In this document: in pieces, positions 7,351 through 14,197 of the stretch | Position numbering within the stretch: position 1 is the first letter of the stretch | How the letters are laid out: each line of letters begins with the position of its first letter | Assembly: GCA_018816485.1 (NCBI GenBank) | Contig: JAHIVL010000091.1 | Coordinates: 1-20,059, forward strand | Source: Patescibacteria group bacterium | GTDB lineage: Bacteria > Patescibacteriota > Microgenomatia > UBA1400 > PJMF01 | Reading direction: 5' to 3' | Length of the DNA: 20,059 nucleotides | Made by a program: the position numbers and the translations under genes | The notes under the pieces: generated by a model | Databases searched by the model: none | Seen by the model: only the letters and a program-made list of their open reading frames with translations | What the model was told of the DNA's origin: nothing

Positions 7351-9777
7351 TTATTGTTTCTCATCATATAATTGCCTAACTTTTGCCCACAGCCCACCAG
7401 TAAATGGCATCCATTGTGGAATAGAAAAATCTCGATCATACGTCTGATTTTCCAAATAGTCAGAAAAGTATGTTTTAAAAGTGTAGCTGTCGCCTAAAGA
7501 AGTATCTGGATACATAACTTGACCAGTCTGACTAGGCAACCAACCCAACTCATCAATTATTTTTGCCAAATCTGTAAAACTACTTGCTTTACCAATAAGC
7601 TGCTCACGACTTTCTTCTTCTTTACCAATAATTTCCTTAAATTTAACATCTATCCCTCCTACAGATGTTAGCCACAATAATGTTGACGGATGTTGAAATA
7701 CATAATCGGGAGTGAATCTTCTTAGATCTGTTAACCTATAAATCATAAGTTCTGCCGTAACCACTCCTTCTGGTGATGGTAGCCAATCAAGATCATTCAA
7801 AACATTTCCTAGTTGGGTAAAATCCTCTACTTTTGCAATAGTATCTATTCTATACACTTCTTCTCTCTCTAGTTTTTGCCTTACCACTTTACGGATTCCG
7901 TAAGATGAAGGTATTTTGCGATAATTTGTATCTTCTAATAAAGCTACTCCTGATCTGTATTGATCAATGTCATATATTAAATTCAGATGATGTGTACCAC
8001 CGTTACTACCTGGAATCCAAACAACCCTTTTTAACAATTCATAGAAAGTATCAAAACCTTCATCATTCATAGTACTAGACAATTGATCTTTCCAATATGC
8101 TTCTTCTTTGACTCTAAGTTCCTTGATTTTTTCTTGAAGCTGTGTCAATTTTAAAGGTATTTTTTCTAATATTTGATCCATGTCCCTGCTTGGAAAATCT
8201 CTTACTAACCTGATTATTTTTATTATGGAAGCGAGGTTGGTATCACTGCTTTCTAAAATACCTTTATTCTCAATAAGAATACGTATTAAACCATCAAAGT
8301 TACTGGCGTCACTAATATTTAGCGATGAATATTCTTCACCAGTTTTCCTACTAGATTTATCTGGATTAAAATCATTCTCTACCGAACTTTGCCTTACATT
8401 CTGGTCGCTGATAGCGCGATCAATCATTTTCCTCTTGATTGGGTCAGATAAAATATCACGCGCATTACCTACTCTTATGAATGCTTCTGTAGCAATGTTC
8501 TTATACTGCTCAGAGTATGTGTCTGGGTGAAAAATTAGTCGCAATCTGTCACAAACTGTCGAAATTTGTGACGAGTCGCTATCCATGGCCACATTGAGTA
8601 CATCATATGGATTTTCTACTCTAGGATATTTATGAGAGAGAAAATAAGTTATCCTTGGATCCGAGTTCCTACGCAAATCAGAAATTGCCTTCATGAGCTT
8701 GTCCACTTTTTTCTTTTCTGCTTCATCTTGCTTTTCTTTCATTTGGTCATACTCGGCTTGCAAAACAATTAAAAAACTCTCTAACTTCTTAACATTTGGT
8801 TGTTCTTGGTCTAAAATTTGCTTTACATCTTTTGTCCAATGCTGATTTCTTTTTGGCAACTTATCGTCGAGTTTTTGCGCCAATTTTTTCAATAATTTTT
8901 TCTTCTCTTCAAGATCCAACTCTTTATGCTCAACCCTTTCTTTCTCTTTCTCATCTATTGAAATTAAAGTCACAGTAATGTTGTCCGGACCTCCTACTTG
9001 GTTTGCTGCAGCAATTAGAGCTCTAACAGCTTCTTCATCTGAGCTAGCTTTAGCAATAATCTGCAGTATTGTGTGCTCAGATAGTACTTTACTCAACCCA
9101 TCGCTACACATTAAAACCTTATCTTTAGGCTCCAGTTTTCTAGAAAAAATATCTGGATAAATATTGTCATCAACTCCAAAGGCTTTATTCAAAAATTCTT
9201 TAGTACGACCATTCTGGGTCTCAATTGTAGTGTGGTCGTCGGTTATTTGCCCCAACTTACCATCTCTAACTATGTACGCACGAGAATCACCAAGATTACA
9301 TACGGTCAACTCAGTACCTTTAATAAAAGCTACTACAGCTGTGGTAGCCATCAAATTTTTTGGATTGTCAAGCCATCGATTTATTGCATTATAATCGCCA
9401 CCAACTTTATCAATCTCCTTGCATGCCCTTTGGTAACACAAGTTAGAAAGAATTTCATTGGCTTTTGTAAAAACCTCACGAAGCCCTAATTTAACGTCAG
9501 TATTTGGATTCTTTTGAAGTTTTACAAGTAATAAGTCAATGATGGTATTAACTACACTCTCTGATGCGACCTCTCCTTTAGAAGAACCACCCACTCCATC
9601 AGCTACTACAAATATGCCAACTTCTTTATTTGCCGATACTTCACTACGAACACAGTCTTCATTGTGAGTGCGTCGTTGTCCTTTATCGGTTCCAGAAGCA
9701 TAAGTAAAGCTAAACTTGCTTTCACGAGCTTGGAGATTTTCAACACCGTTAAGACCTGAATCTAGATTAGAAGACAT
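7351..9777 (-). CDS. PP2C-type Ser/Thr phosphatase fused to a J-domain and C-terminal WLPS repeats
   Basis: With the ATG at 9777 the protein has 808 residues; an in-frame TTG at 9798 would add seven. The N-terminal 275 residues form a complete PP2C (PPM) phosphatase: THNEDC (D41), VADGVGG (D60), NLGDSRAYIV, MCSDGL (D226) and GGPDNIT (D265), all metal or phosphate ligands intact. Two charged, probably coiled-coil stretches follow (about 280-310 and 340-370). A J-domain at about 389-453 has the HPD tripeptide (417-419) and the DPIKR end, so it could stimulate an Hsp70. The C-terminal 320 residues hold repeats near 494, 575, 653 and 734, the last three with F..L...L..L.W[LI]P. No signal peptide or membrane helix is seen, so it is cytoplasmic. 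It has its own promoter. No partner kinase or dnaK is in the window. Confidence 0.85.
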   Translation of the reverse strand: MSSNLDSGLNGVENLQARESKFSFTYASGTDKGQRRTHNEDCVRSEVSANKEVGIFVVADGVGGSSKGEVASESVVNTIIDLLLVKLQKNPNTDVKLGLREVFTKANEILSNLCYQRACKEIDKVGGDYNAINRWLDNPKNLMATTAVVAFIKGTELTVCNLGDSRAYIVRDGKLGQITDDHTTIETQNGRTKEFLNKAFGVDDNIYPDIFSRKLEPKDKVLMCSDGLSKVLSEHTILQIIAKASSDEEAVRALIAAANQVGGPDNITVTLISIDEKEKERVEHKELDLEEKKKLLKKLAQKLDDKLPKRNQHWTKDVKQILDQEQPNVKKLESFLIVLQAEYDQMKEKQDEAEKKKVDKLMKAISDLRRNSDPRITYFLSHKYPRVENPYDVLNVAMDSDSSQISTVCDRLRLIFHPDTYSEQYKNIATEAFIRVGNARDILSDPIKRKMIDRAISDQNVRQSSVENDFNPDKSSRKTGEEYSSLNISDASNFDGLIRILIENKGILESSDTNLASIIKIIRLVRDFPSRDMDQILEKIPLKLTQLQEKIKELRVKEEAYWKDQLSSTMNDEGFDTFYELLKRVVWIPGSNGGTHHLNLIYDIDQYRSGVALLEDTNYRKIPSSYGIRKVVRQKLEREEVYRIDTIAKVEDFTQLGNVLNDLDWLPSPEGVVTAELMIYRLTDLRRFTPDYVFQHPSTLLWLTSVGGIDVKFKEIIGKEEESREQLIGKASSFTDLAKIIDELGWLPSQTGQVMYPDTSLGDSYTFKTYFSDYLENQTYDRDFSIPQWMPFTGGLWAKVRQLYDEKQ

Positions 9778-9826
9778 ATTCTTACTATACACTCTCAATA
9801 AATATAAATAAAGCCATAATCTTTTT

Positions 9827-9855
9827 ATTATAAGACATCATACTTGATTTATCAA
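9827..9855 (-). promoter_or_regulatory. Sigma70-type promoter TTGATA-N17-TATAAT for the phosphatase/J-domain gene
   Basis: On the minus strand TTGATA (9855-9850) and TATAAT (9832-9827) are 17 bases apart. The start of transcription would be near 9820, giving a leader of about 43 nt to the ATG at 9777 or 22 nt to the TTG at 9798; the former is more usual. Confidence 0.75.
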
Positions 9856-9879
9856 TCAGTCTTGTACTAAAAAAATTAC

Positions 9880-10746
9880 TCATTTCGATAAATAATTCAA
9901 GCTACTTACCAAATCATCCGATAAGCTAGCTTCATACTTAATCTTTTCTTTGAACCTTGGATGTACCAACTCAATTTCTCTAGCATGTAAAAATTGCCTT
10001 TGGCACCACAAACTGTCAAGCTTGACTCGTTTCTTCCCAACATAATGTTGATCACCCACTATCGGATGCTTTAAATAGGCCATATGCACTCTAATTTGGT
10101 GAGTCCTACCCGTTTTTGGCCAACAATTAACTAAAGAAAATCCCTCGTATAAAGAAAACCTTTTTTGTTTTATATTTACAGGTTTTCCTGTGCCATATTC
10201 CCGATTATCCAACTTTTGCCTATCTAGAATCAGCTTTTCTAAATCAAAAGCTGGATAAAATTTCTCAACCTCATACTCTGTTAGAGCAGGTCTGCCGTCG
10301 GGAACCACAGCAAACAATTTTCTATTGGACTGTCTTCTACCCAAAGGAAGGTTAACCTCCCCTTTTGATACTGCAAATTTCCCATGGGTCAAACAAGTAT
10401 ATTTTTTTTGAATTTCCCTCAATCTAAACTTTTTGAGCAAACTTATGAGCGAGCCTGGGTGTTTTGCAATCAACATCACGCCACTAGTGTCTTTGTCTAA
10501 ACGATGAGCTAAACCTGTTCTTGAATCAAAAATTTCTTCTGGAGTCCCATATTCATTGGTAAAATCATCAGGCAATAAATCTCTCCAATCGTCTGGAAAA
10601 TTTCGGTTCTTAATAGCTTCGATATTATTTTCTAGCCAATCTTGAAGAGTCTCAACTTTTACTGACTCAGCTCTATTAACAACCAAGCCGGCAGGTTTAT
10701 TAATCACCAACAAGTCTTGATCTTCGTGAATAATTTTTATGTTCAT
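9880..10746 (-). CDS. RluA-family rRNA/tRNA pseudouridine synthase
   Basis: A 288-residue enzyme that isomerises uridine to pseudouridine in structured RNA. The catalytic motif HRLDKDTSGVMLIAK contains the active-site aspartate. The N-terminal strand IIHEDQDLLVINKPAGLVV and the C-terminal GRTHQIRVHMAYLKHPIVGD are standard for the RluA/RluC/RluD group. The protein begins directly with the catalytic domain and has no S4 RNA-binding domain, unlike RluC and RluD. The ATG at 10746 is preferred; a TTG four codons upstream (10758) is preceded by AGAAGAAAA and is an alternative. It is downstream of lspA with an 88-base gap and ends about 80 bases before the phosphatase start. The target base cannot be inferred. 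Confidence 0.9.
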   Translation of the reverse strand: MNIKIIHEDQDLLVINKPAGLVVNRAESVKVETLQDWLENNIEAIKNRNFPDDWRDLLPDDFTNEYGTPEEIFDSRTGLAHRLDKDTSGVMLIAKHPGSLISLLKKFRLREIQKKYTCLTHGKFAVSKGEVNLPLGRRQSNRKLFAVVPDGRPALTEYEVEKFYPAFDLEKLILDRQKLDNREYGTGKPVNIKQKRFSLYEGFSLVNCWPKTGRTHQIRVHMAYLKHPIVGDQHYVGKKRVKLDSLWCQRQFLHAREIELVHPRFKEKIKYEASLSDDLVSSLNYLSK

Positions 10747-10846
10747 CTTATATTTCAAATTTTCTTCTTTTGAATATTTTAATAAAATGTATGAAAAAAT
10801 AAATATGACGAAGCGCAGATTTACAATATTCTAAAATCTAGCGAGT

Positions 10847-11263
10847 TTAGTTTATTTTTTTATATATTTTATTATTACTATTATAAAGCAAAAACATCGC
10901 TAACCCAACAAAAATAAACCAATCAGCTAAATTATTGTAAACATCAAAAAATGGGATCCTTAGCCAATCTTTCACTGCCCCAAAAAATATCCTATCCAAA
11001 ATATTTGAAATAACACCACCGAAAAAAATTCCTGAGCTTGTAGAATGCAATAACCACTCCTTTTTAAAAAGAAGAAAAACTCCTCCTACAAAAAAAAGCA
11101 TCAGAACAGTCATTAAATTGCTGGGAATAAAGTTTAAGTAATTAAAAGAAATACCCTGATTCAAAATGATATCAAAGCCAAAAAATGGAACTAAAAATTT
11201 GGAAAGTTGATCTATCACTACAACCAACAAAACAACTTCTAAAATTTGAAAATACTTATTCAC
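10847..11263 (-). CDS. lspA: Lipoprotein signal peptidase (signal peptidase II)
   Basis: LspA is an inner-membrane aspartyl peptidase that removes the signal peptide of lipoproteins after diacylglyceryl modification. The 138-residue protein has four hydrophobic segments and the conserved blocks: DQLSK (18-22), NQGISF (35-40), GGVISNILDR with the catalytic D90, AVKDW, and NLADWFI with the second catalytic D114. It starts with GTG at 11263 and overlaps the 3' end of the lgt-like gene by 8 bases, so translation is probably coupled. Pairing with an lgt homologue fits a lipoprotein maturation operon. It is slightly shorter than the usual 150-170 residues. Confidence 0.93.
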   Translation of the reverse strand: MNKYFQILEVVLLVVVIDQLSKFLVPFFGFDIILNQGISFNYLNFIPSNLMTVLMLFFVGGVFLLFKKEWLLHSTSSGIFFGGVISNILDRIFFGAVKDWLRIPFFDVYNNLADWFIFVGLAMFLLYNSNNKIYKKIN

Positions 11264-12089
11264 TTAGATTTTCCAGCTTTGTACGTACCGCCTTAGGCTT
11301 CCTGTGAATTGGTAACGGCAACTGTCTACCTGATCGATGATATAACAAAAGCACACCCGCAATTAACACAAAAATATTAATTAGTAAATCGACATTAACA
11401 CTATGAAATTCAAATGTTGCAGGACGTAAGAAGGTAATCAAGAAGTTAAATACAGCAACCAAAATCAAAAATACAGATACTAAAAAACCAGTTTGTGCAG
11501 TTTTTTTACCATATCGATACCAAGAAAATGTTCGATATTTATACTCTACGGTTGAGAGATAAAAATACATTACAAAATAAAAAAGTGCTGTATACAATTG
11601 GACTGGATGATGAGGATCGATTAATTGTGGGAAAACTACTCCCCAAGGCATATTTGTAGAGTATCCATACCCTACTCCTTCAAAAAATAAACCAATAAAA
11701 TATATGACTAATCCAGGAGAAATACTAGTCACCCAAAAATCTAAAACCTCAAATGAATCCCATTTTTTTCTGACTGCAAAATGATAAAGATAATAACTTG
11801 CAACTAAAACTCCAACAATCAAATTAGATCCTGGATTATCTAAAATATCAAACCACTTTAAAACATCGAATCCAAAATTATTGATATTCAAAACTATATA
11901 TGTTGCCCTTGCTGATACTAGACCAAACAAAGCAGACAAAAGAAAACCATCAAATAAATCAATGATGTCATAGTGTTCTTCTCTGCCCTTCCTCCAAAAA
12001 ACAAAACTGCTTGCAAAAAAACTTAGAAAAAGCAATAAACTAGCTGTTTTAAATGACACTGAACCGATGGAAAACAAGACTGGAAACAT
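11256..12089 (-). CDS. lgt: Prolipoprotein diacylglyceryl transferase-like membrane protein, active site apparently altered
   Basis: Lgt normally transfers diacylglycerol from phosphatidylglycerol to the lipobox cysteine. The 277-residue protein has about seven hydrophobic segments and Lgt landmarks: GVGYGYSTNMPWGVVFP (near 148-165), DPHHPVQLYTALFYF, and a late FLITFLRP. Hand alignment with E. coli-type Lgt suggests that several residues regarded as essential are missing: the HGG motif is replaced by residues around PGSNLIV, the GRxGNF box with Arg143/Asn146 reads YFIGLFF, and the Arg of the C-terminal FRF.(I/V)EF box reads FNFLITF. The fold therefore looks conserved while the chemistry is doubtful. 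The ATG at 12089 has a GATGAGG binding site. The overlap with lspA supports a lipoprotein role. It could be a divergent functional enzyme of this lineage. Confidence 0.8.
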   Translation of the reverse strand: MFPVLFSIGSVSFKTASLLLFLSFFASSFVFWRKGREEHYDIIDLFDGFLLSALFGLVSARATYIVLNINNFGFDVLKWFDILDNPGSNLIVGVLVASYYLYHFAVRKKWDSFEVLDFWVTSISPGLVIYFIGLFFEGVGYGYSTNMPWGVVFPQLIDPHHPVQLYTALFYFVMYFYLSTVEYKYRTFSWYRYGKKTAQTGFLVSVFLILVAVFNFLITFLRPATFEFHSVNVDLLINIFVLIAGVLLLYHRSGRQLPLPIHRKPKAVRTKLENLSE

Positions 12090-12108
12090 AATTGAACCTC
12101 ATCCCAAA

Positions 12109-12138
12109 TTGTACAATGCTTTGACAAATTAGTATACT
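12109..12138 (+). promoter_or_regulatory. Promoter placing the start of transcription at the ATG of the 12146 gene
   Basis: TATACT at 12133-12138 is followed by exactly 7 bases and then the ATG at 12146. TTGTAC at 12109-12114 gives an 18-base spacer. There is no Shine-Dalgarno sequence, so the mRNA is probably leaderless. A TTGACA at 12121-12126 is too close to serve as the -35. Confidence 0.5.
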
Positions 12139-12145
12139 TAACGAC

Positions 12146-12592
12146 ATGTTATCTATACCTCACTCACTCACAGGTGCTTTTATAGCCAGTAAACTACCCC
12201 ATCCTGCACTTTATATCCCACTAACTTTAGGAATTCATTACCTGCAAGATTGGATCCCTCATTGGGATTTTGGAACTGGACTTTCTAGCGGAAAAAGGAG
12301 CAAAAGCACGGCATTTGTCGGAGAAATATTCGAATTGGGAATTACAGTTGCGTTAATTTATTATTTTTTCGATAGCGCTGGCGTAGATTTGCAGCCACAT
12401 ATCTGGCTTGGAGCACTCACAGGAATTGCCCCTGATTTAATCGAATTTCCTCGAAATTTTCTTAATTGGGAGCCATGGTTTATCAAGCCGTTTAATAAAC
12501 TACATGGTTTATTTCACCACTCGACTACTAATATAGCTGTGGGACTGTTGCCTCAAGTATTTGTTGTTGGGCTGATTTGGTTTTTGAAGTAG
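12146..12592 (+). CDS. YdjM-like membrane metal-dependent hydrolase family protein
   Basis: A 148-residue integral membrane protein. The histidine/aspartate pattern, H6 near the N-terminus, H31 and D35 in IHYLQDW, H39 and D41 in PHWD, a GIAPDL element and HGLFHHS near the end, matches the YdjM/DUF457-type inner-membrane metal-dependent hydrolases. Hydrophobic segments surround residues 20-32, 63-75, 85-95 and 130-147. The substrate of the family is poorly known; LexA-regulated YdjM in E. coli is one member. The gene diverges from the lgt-like gene, 56 bases away, and appears leaderless. It converges with the small unknown gene at 12615. The family is fairly clear, the function is not. Confidence 0.7.
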   Translation: MLSIPHSLTGAFIASKLPHPALYIPLTLGIHYLQDWIPHWDFGTGLSSGKRSKSTAFVGEIFELGITVALIYYFFDSAGVDLQPHIWLGALTGIAPDLIEFPRNFLNWEPWFIKPFNKLHGLFHHSTTNIAVGLLPQVFVVGLIWFLK

Positions 12593-12614
12593 AAATCTGG
12601 AATTTGACGATAAT

Positions 12615-13061
12615 TTAAAATACTTCGTCGCTATTCAATTCTTTTAATCTAGAATTTACTTGAGCACGGAATAAATCCATATTTTCTTTATCAAGTAACT
12701 CTGGAATAGTTTTTCTTAAAATGTTATTCTCAGGATGTAATAAGATTCTATCTTCCATATCTTTACCAGACATTTTTCTATAAAAATCACATATTTCACC
12801 CGGTCTATCTAATTGATTGATAGTTTCTATAAACTCAAGTCTTCTGTTCTCATATATTTGTCGCTTTTTAAGAGCGGCTGCTTCCAAAATTTCTTCTTCC
12901 TGTTTCTTAGTCATAACATCTTTTGTACGCATTTCTTTTACCCTTAACTCGAGTGTTTTTCCAAGATCATTTGTAACTTCTGCCCTTTGAATAGCTAATA
13001 ACATGGCTTTTACAAGATTTTGCATTTTTGCAGCTTTTTCTTCAAAATTTTGAATATTCAT
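12615..13061 (-). CDS. Hypothetical helical protein
   Basis: I do not recognise this 148-residue protein. It is highly charged (many Lys, Glu, Arg), contains a single Cys, has no signal peptide or membrane segment, and is predicted by eye to be almost wholly helical, with coiled-coil character around residues 20-80 (EMRTKDVMTKKQEEEILEAA, ALKKRQIYENRRLEF). It is 13 bases downstream of the TKEDLK coiled-coil gene and so probably shares its transcript. No clear ribosome binding site precedes the ATG at 13061. The codon use and start are coherent, so a real gene is likely. A structural or partner-binding role with the upstream coiled coil is a guess from position only. Confidence 0.6.
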   Translation of the reverse strand: MNIQNFEEKAAKMQNLVKAMLLAIQRAEVTNDLGKTLELRVKEMRTKDVMTKKQEEEILEAAALKKRQIYENRRLEFIETINQLDRPGEICDFYRKMSGKDMEDRILLHPENNILRKTIPELLDKENMDLFRAQVNSRLKELNSDEVF

Positions 13062-13074
13062 ATTATTAGATTTT

Positions 13075-13329
13075 TTAGAAATACAAACTTTCTTCTACAG
13101 AAGATATTCTCTCTTCATGATTTTCAATCTTTTTTGAGTTCTGAGAGCTTCTATGAGTTCCTGCGGTTAAATCTTCCCTGATTCCTTTTAATTCGTTCAT
13201 CACCTTATCCAAACTAAATAAGAACCTGTGTTCAAGATCTTTTAAATCTTCTTTGGTGACAAACCCTTTCAGATCTTCCTTGGTTGCAAAAACACTCTGA
13301 AGTTTTTTAATATCTAGACTCGTTAACAT
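13075..13329 (-). CDS. Small TKEDLK-type coiled-coil protein
   Basis: Starting at the ATG at 13329 the protein has 84 residues. This start is chosen because AAAAAGG lies 5-6 bases before it; the longer reading up to 13443 begins with a low-complexity hydrophobic stretch and lacks a binding site, and an ATG at 13347 has none either. The sequence has two copies of TKEDLK (ATKEDLKGF and VTKEDLKDL), then a heptad-rich helix through MNELKGIREDL and ends in KKIENHEERISSVEESLYF. Proteins with repeated TKEDLK motifs are frequent in Patescibacteria and some phage/plasmid settings, with no settled function. The downstream gene at 12615 follows within 13 bases. Confidence 0.6.
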   Translation of the reverse strand: MLTSLDIKKLQSVFATKEDLKGFVTKEDLKDLEHRFLFSLDKVMNELKGIREDLTAGTHRSSQNSKKIENHEERISSVEESLYF

Positions 13330-13617
13330 ATTAACCTTTTTATACATCAATATTACTGAGTGGTAAATATATAAATAAAAGCTTACAAAAAGTGTAGAAA
13401 AACTAGAAAACCTATGTTGTTGACTCAAGCTTATTAGGCACACATAAAAATATATTTTGCAGGGCCAGAGGGAATCGAACTAATCTAAAATCTTGAGCAA
13501 AAATCTACTTGTACCCCAGAGCACCTTCTCTGGCTTTGCCATGGCCCAGGCCAGCTTCTCTTCCTTCGGAATTTATTTTATGTACACCCTTGCGGTGCAC
13601 CTTCTTCACCTCATGTG
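13330..13617. other. Intergenic region with a tRNA-like remnant and dyads
   Basis: This stretch between the coiled-coil gene and tRNA-Leu holds no credible protein gene. It contains a tRNA-like segment at 13462-13547 (see separate entry), a perfect hairpin CCAGAG-CACCTT-CTCTGG at 13516-13533, and GC-richer dyads such as GGTGCACC near 13594. Open frames crossing it are by-products of the tRNA sequence. Confidence 0.6.
13462..13547 (-). other. tRNA-like remnant or tRNA-like small RNA
   Basis: Read on the minus strand, this 86-base segment begins GGGCCA and ends TGGCCC, a perfect 6-bp acceptor-like stem. Just before the 3' strand is GTTCGATTCCCTCT, identical over 14 bases to the T-loop/3' part of the adjacent tRNA-Leu. 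A small GGC-AAA-GCC hairpin and a CCAGAG/CTCTGG hairpin occupy the D- and anticodon-arm places. However, the T-stem 5' half does not pair and the proper anticodon arm is absent. It therefore looks like a decayed tRNA, an attachment-site-like duplication, or a tRNA mimic; it is not a functional tRNA by eye. Confidence 0.35.
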
Positions 13618-13701
13618 TGCCGAGAGAGGGAATCGAACCCTCACGAAGTTGCCTTCATGGGTTTTTGAGACCCACGCGTCTACCAATTCCGCCATCTCGG
13701 C
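13618..13701 (-). tRNA. tRNA-Leu, anticodon CAA
   Basis: The 84-nt minus-strand sequence folds as a class II tRNA. The acceptor stem pairs GCCGAGA (5', ending at 13701) with TCTCGGC, discriminator A at 13618. The D-arm contains GGTAGACGCG, the anticodon stem pairs TGGGT with ACCCA around the loop CTCAAAA, giving anticodon CAA (13665-13667) for UUG codons. A variable arm GAAG-GCAA-CTTC and a T-arm GAGGG-TTCGATT-CCCTC follow. The 3' CCA is not encoded, since the next bases are CAC. Confidence 0.95.
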
Positions 13702-13754
13702 ACTTAAAAATATATTTTCAGAACTTTGAAAGAAAAAAGCAAAAATTTATTTTT

Positions 13755-13784
13755 TTGCGGTTTTCCCAGGCTATTGCCTATAAA
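13755..13784 (+). promoter_or_regulatory. Weak candidate promoter for the small membrane protein
   Basis: TTGCGG (13755-13760) and TATAAA (13779-13784) are separated by 18 bases, about 60 bases upstream of the ATG at 13847. The hexamers are only partly consensus. Confidence 0.3.
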
Positions 13785-13846
13785 AATATACATTTAGCTG
13801 AACAGTCATTGTATCAAGAAACTTGCTTTTTTCATAGAGATATTGC

Positions 13847-14092
13847 ATGATCATATATATGGAAATTTTTAGAAACATCCTTGAATCCATGTTTAGATTG
13901 GATAGCATCTGGTCTGTGGTTATTAGAGCTTTAATTTGGTTTGCGGTAGCAATCGTTGTAATTGTTAGTGTTGATAATCCTAACTCTGATAAATCACTAA
14001 AAGACCTCAAGTCAAACTTAGGCTTCCTAGCTATGTTCGTCGTTTTATCTGGAGGACTTGTTTATCTACTATTTGGCTATCAGGTAGTCTAA
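13847..14092 (+). CDS. Small membrane protein with two predicted helices
   Basis: An 81-residue protein I do not recognise. Two hydrophobic segments are plain: about residues 23-41 (VVIRALIWFAVAIVVIVSV) and 59-77 (LGFLAMFVVLSGGLVYLLF), joined by a polar loop with DNPNSDKSLKDLKSN. The N-terminal 20 residues look amphipathic. The layout is that of a small two-helix inner-membrane protein, of the general kind seen among subunit-like, holin-like or channel-accessory proteins, but no such role is supported. The ATG at 13847 has only a weak AGAG upstream; an internal ATG four codons later is possible. The gene ends 26 bases before a long inverted repeat that probably terminates its transcript and that of convergent dnaB. 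Confidence 0.55.
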   Translation: MIIYMEIFRNILESMFRLDSIWSVVIRALIWFAVAIVVIVSVDNPNSDKSLKDLKSNLGFLAMFVVLSGGLVYLLFGYQVV

Positions 14093-14118
14093 CTTTTTCA
14101 ACAAAAGCACTGCTGATA

Positions 14119-14197
14119 AAAAAATGAAATAATATTTAAAAAGCGAACATTCAGACGAACTGTCTGCGAGAGCTTTTTAAATATTATTTCATTTTTT
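14119..14197. terminator. 26-bp perfect inverted repeat, probable bidirectional terminator
   Basis: Arms 14119-14144 and 14172-14197 are perfectly complementary over 26 bases: an A-run, TGAAATAATATTTAAAAA, and GC at the inner end. The 27-base loop contains a further 5-bp stem, CAGAC/GTCTG. Runs of A/T at both outer ends give a U-run in either direction. The right arm overlaps the dnaB stop codon. It lies between the convergent small membrane gene and dnaB, where a two-way terminator is expected, although the stem is unusually long and AT-rich. Confidence 0.75.

Noticed and set aside
9778..9798. TTG start for the PP2C/J-domain gene
   Set aside because: It adds seven residues without family meaning, has no binding site, and lies only about 22 nt from the predicted transcription start; the ATG at 9777 is more natural.
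13493..13850. Overlapping plus-strand ORFs crossing the tRNA-Leu region
   Set aside because: They read through the antisense of tRNA-Leu and the tRNA-like segment; such frames are familiar artefacts and have no ribosome binding site or protein-like composition.
13771..14010. Minus-strand ORF opposite the small membrane protein
   Set aside because: The plus-strand frame has a clear two-helix membrane pattern; the antisense frame looks like its shadow and has no start signal.
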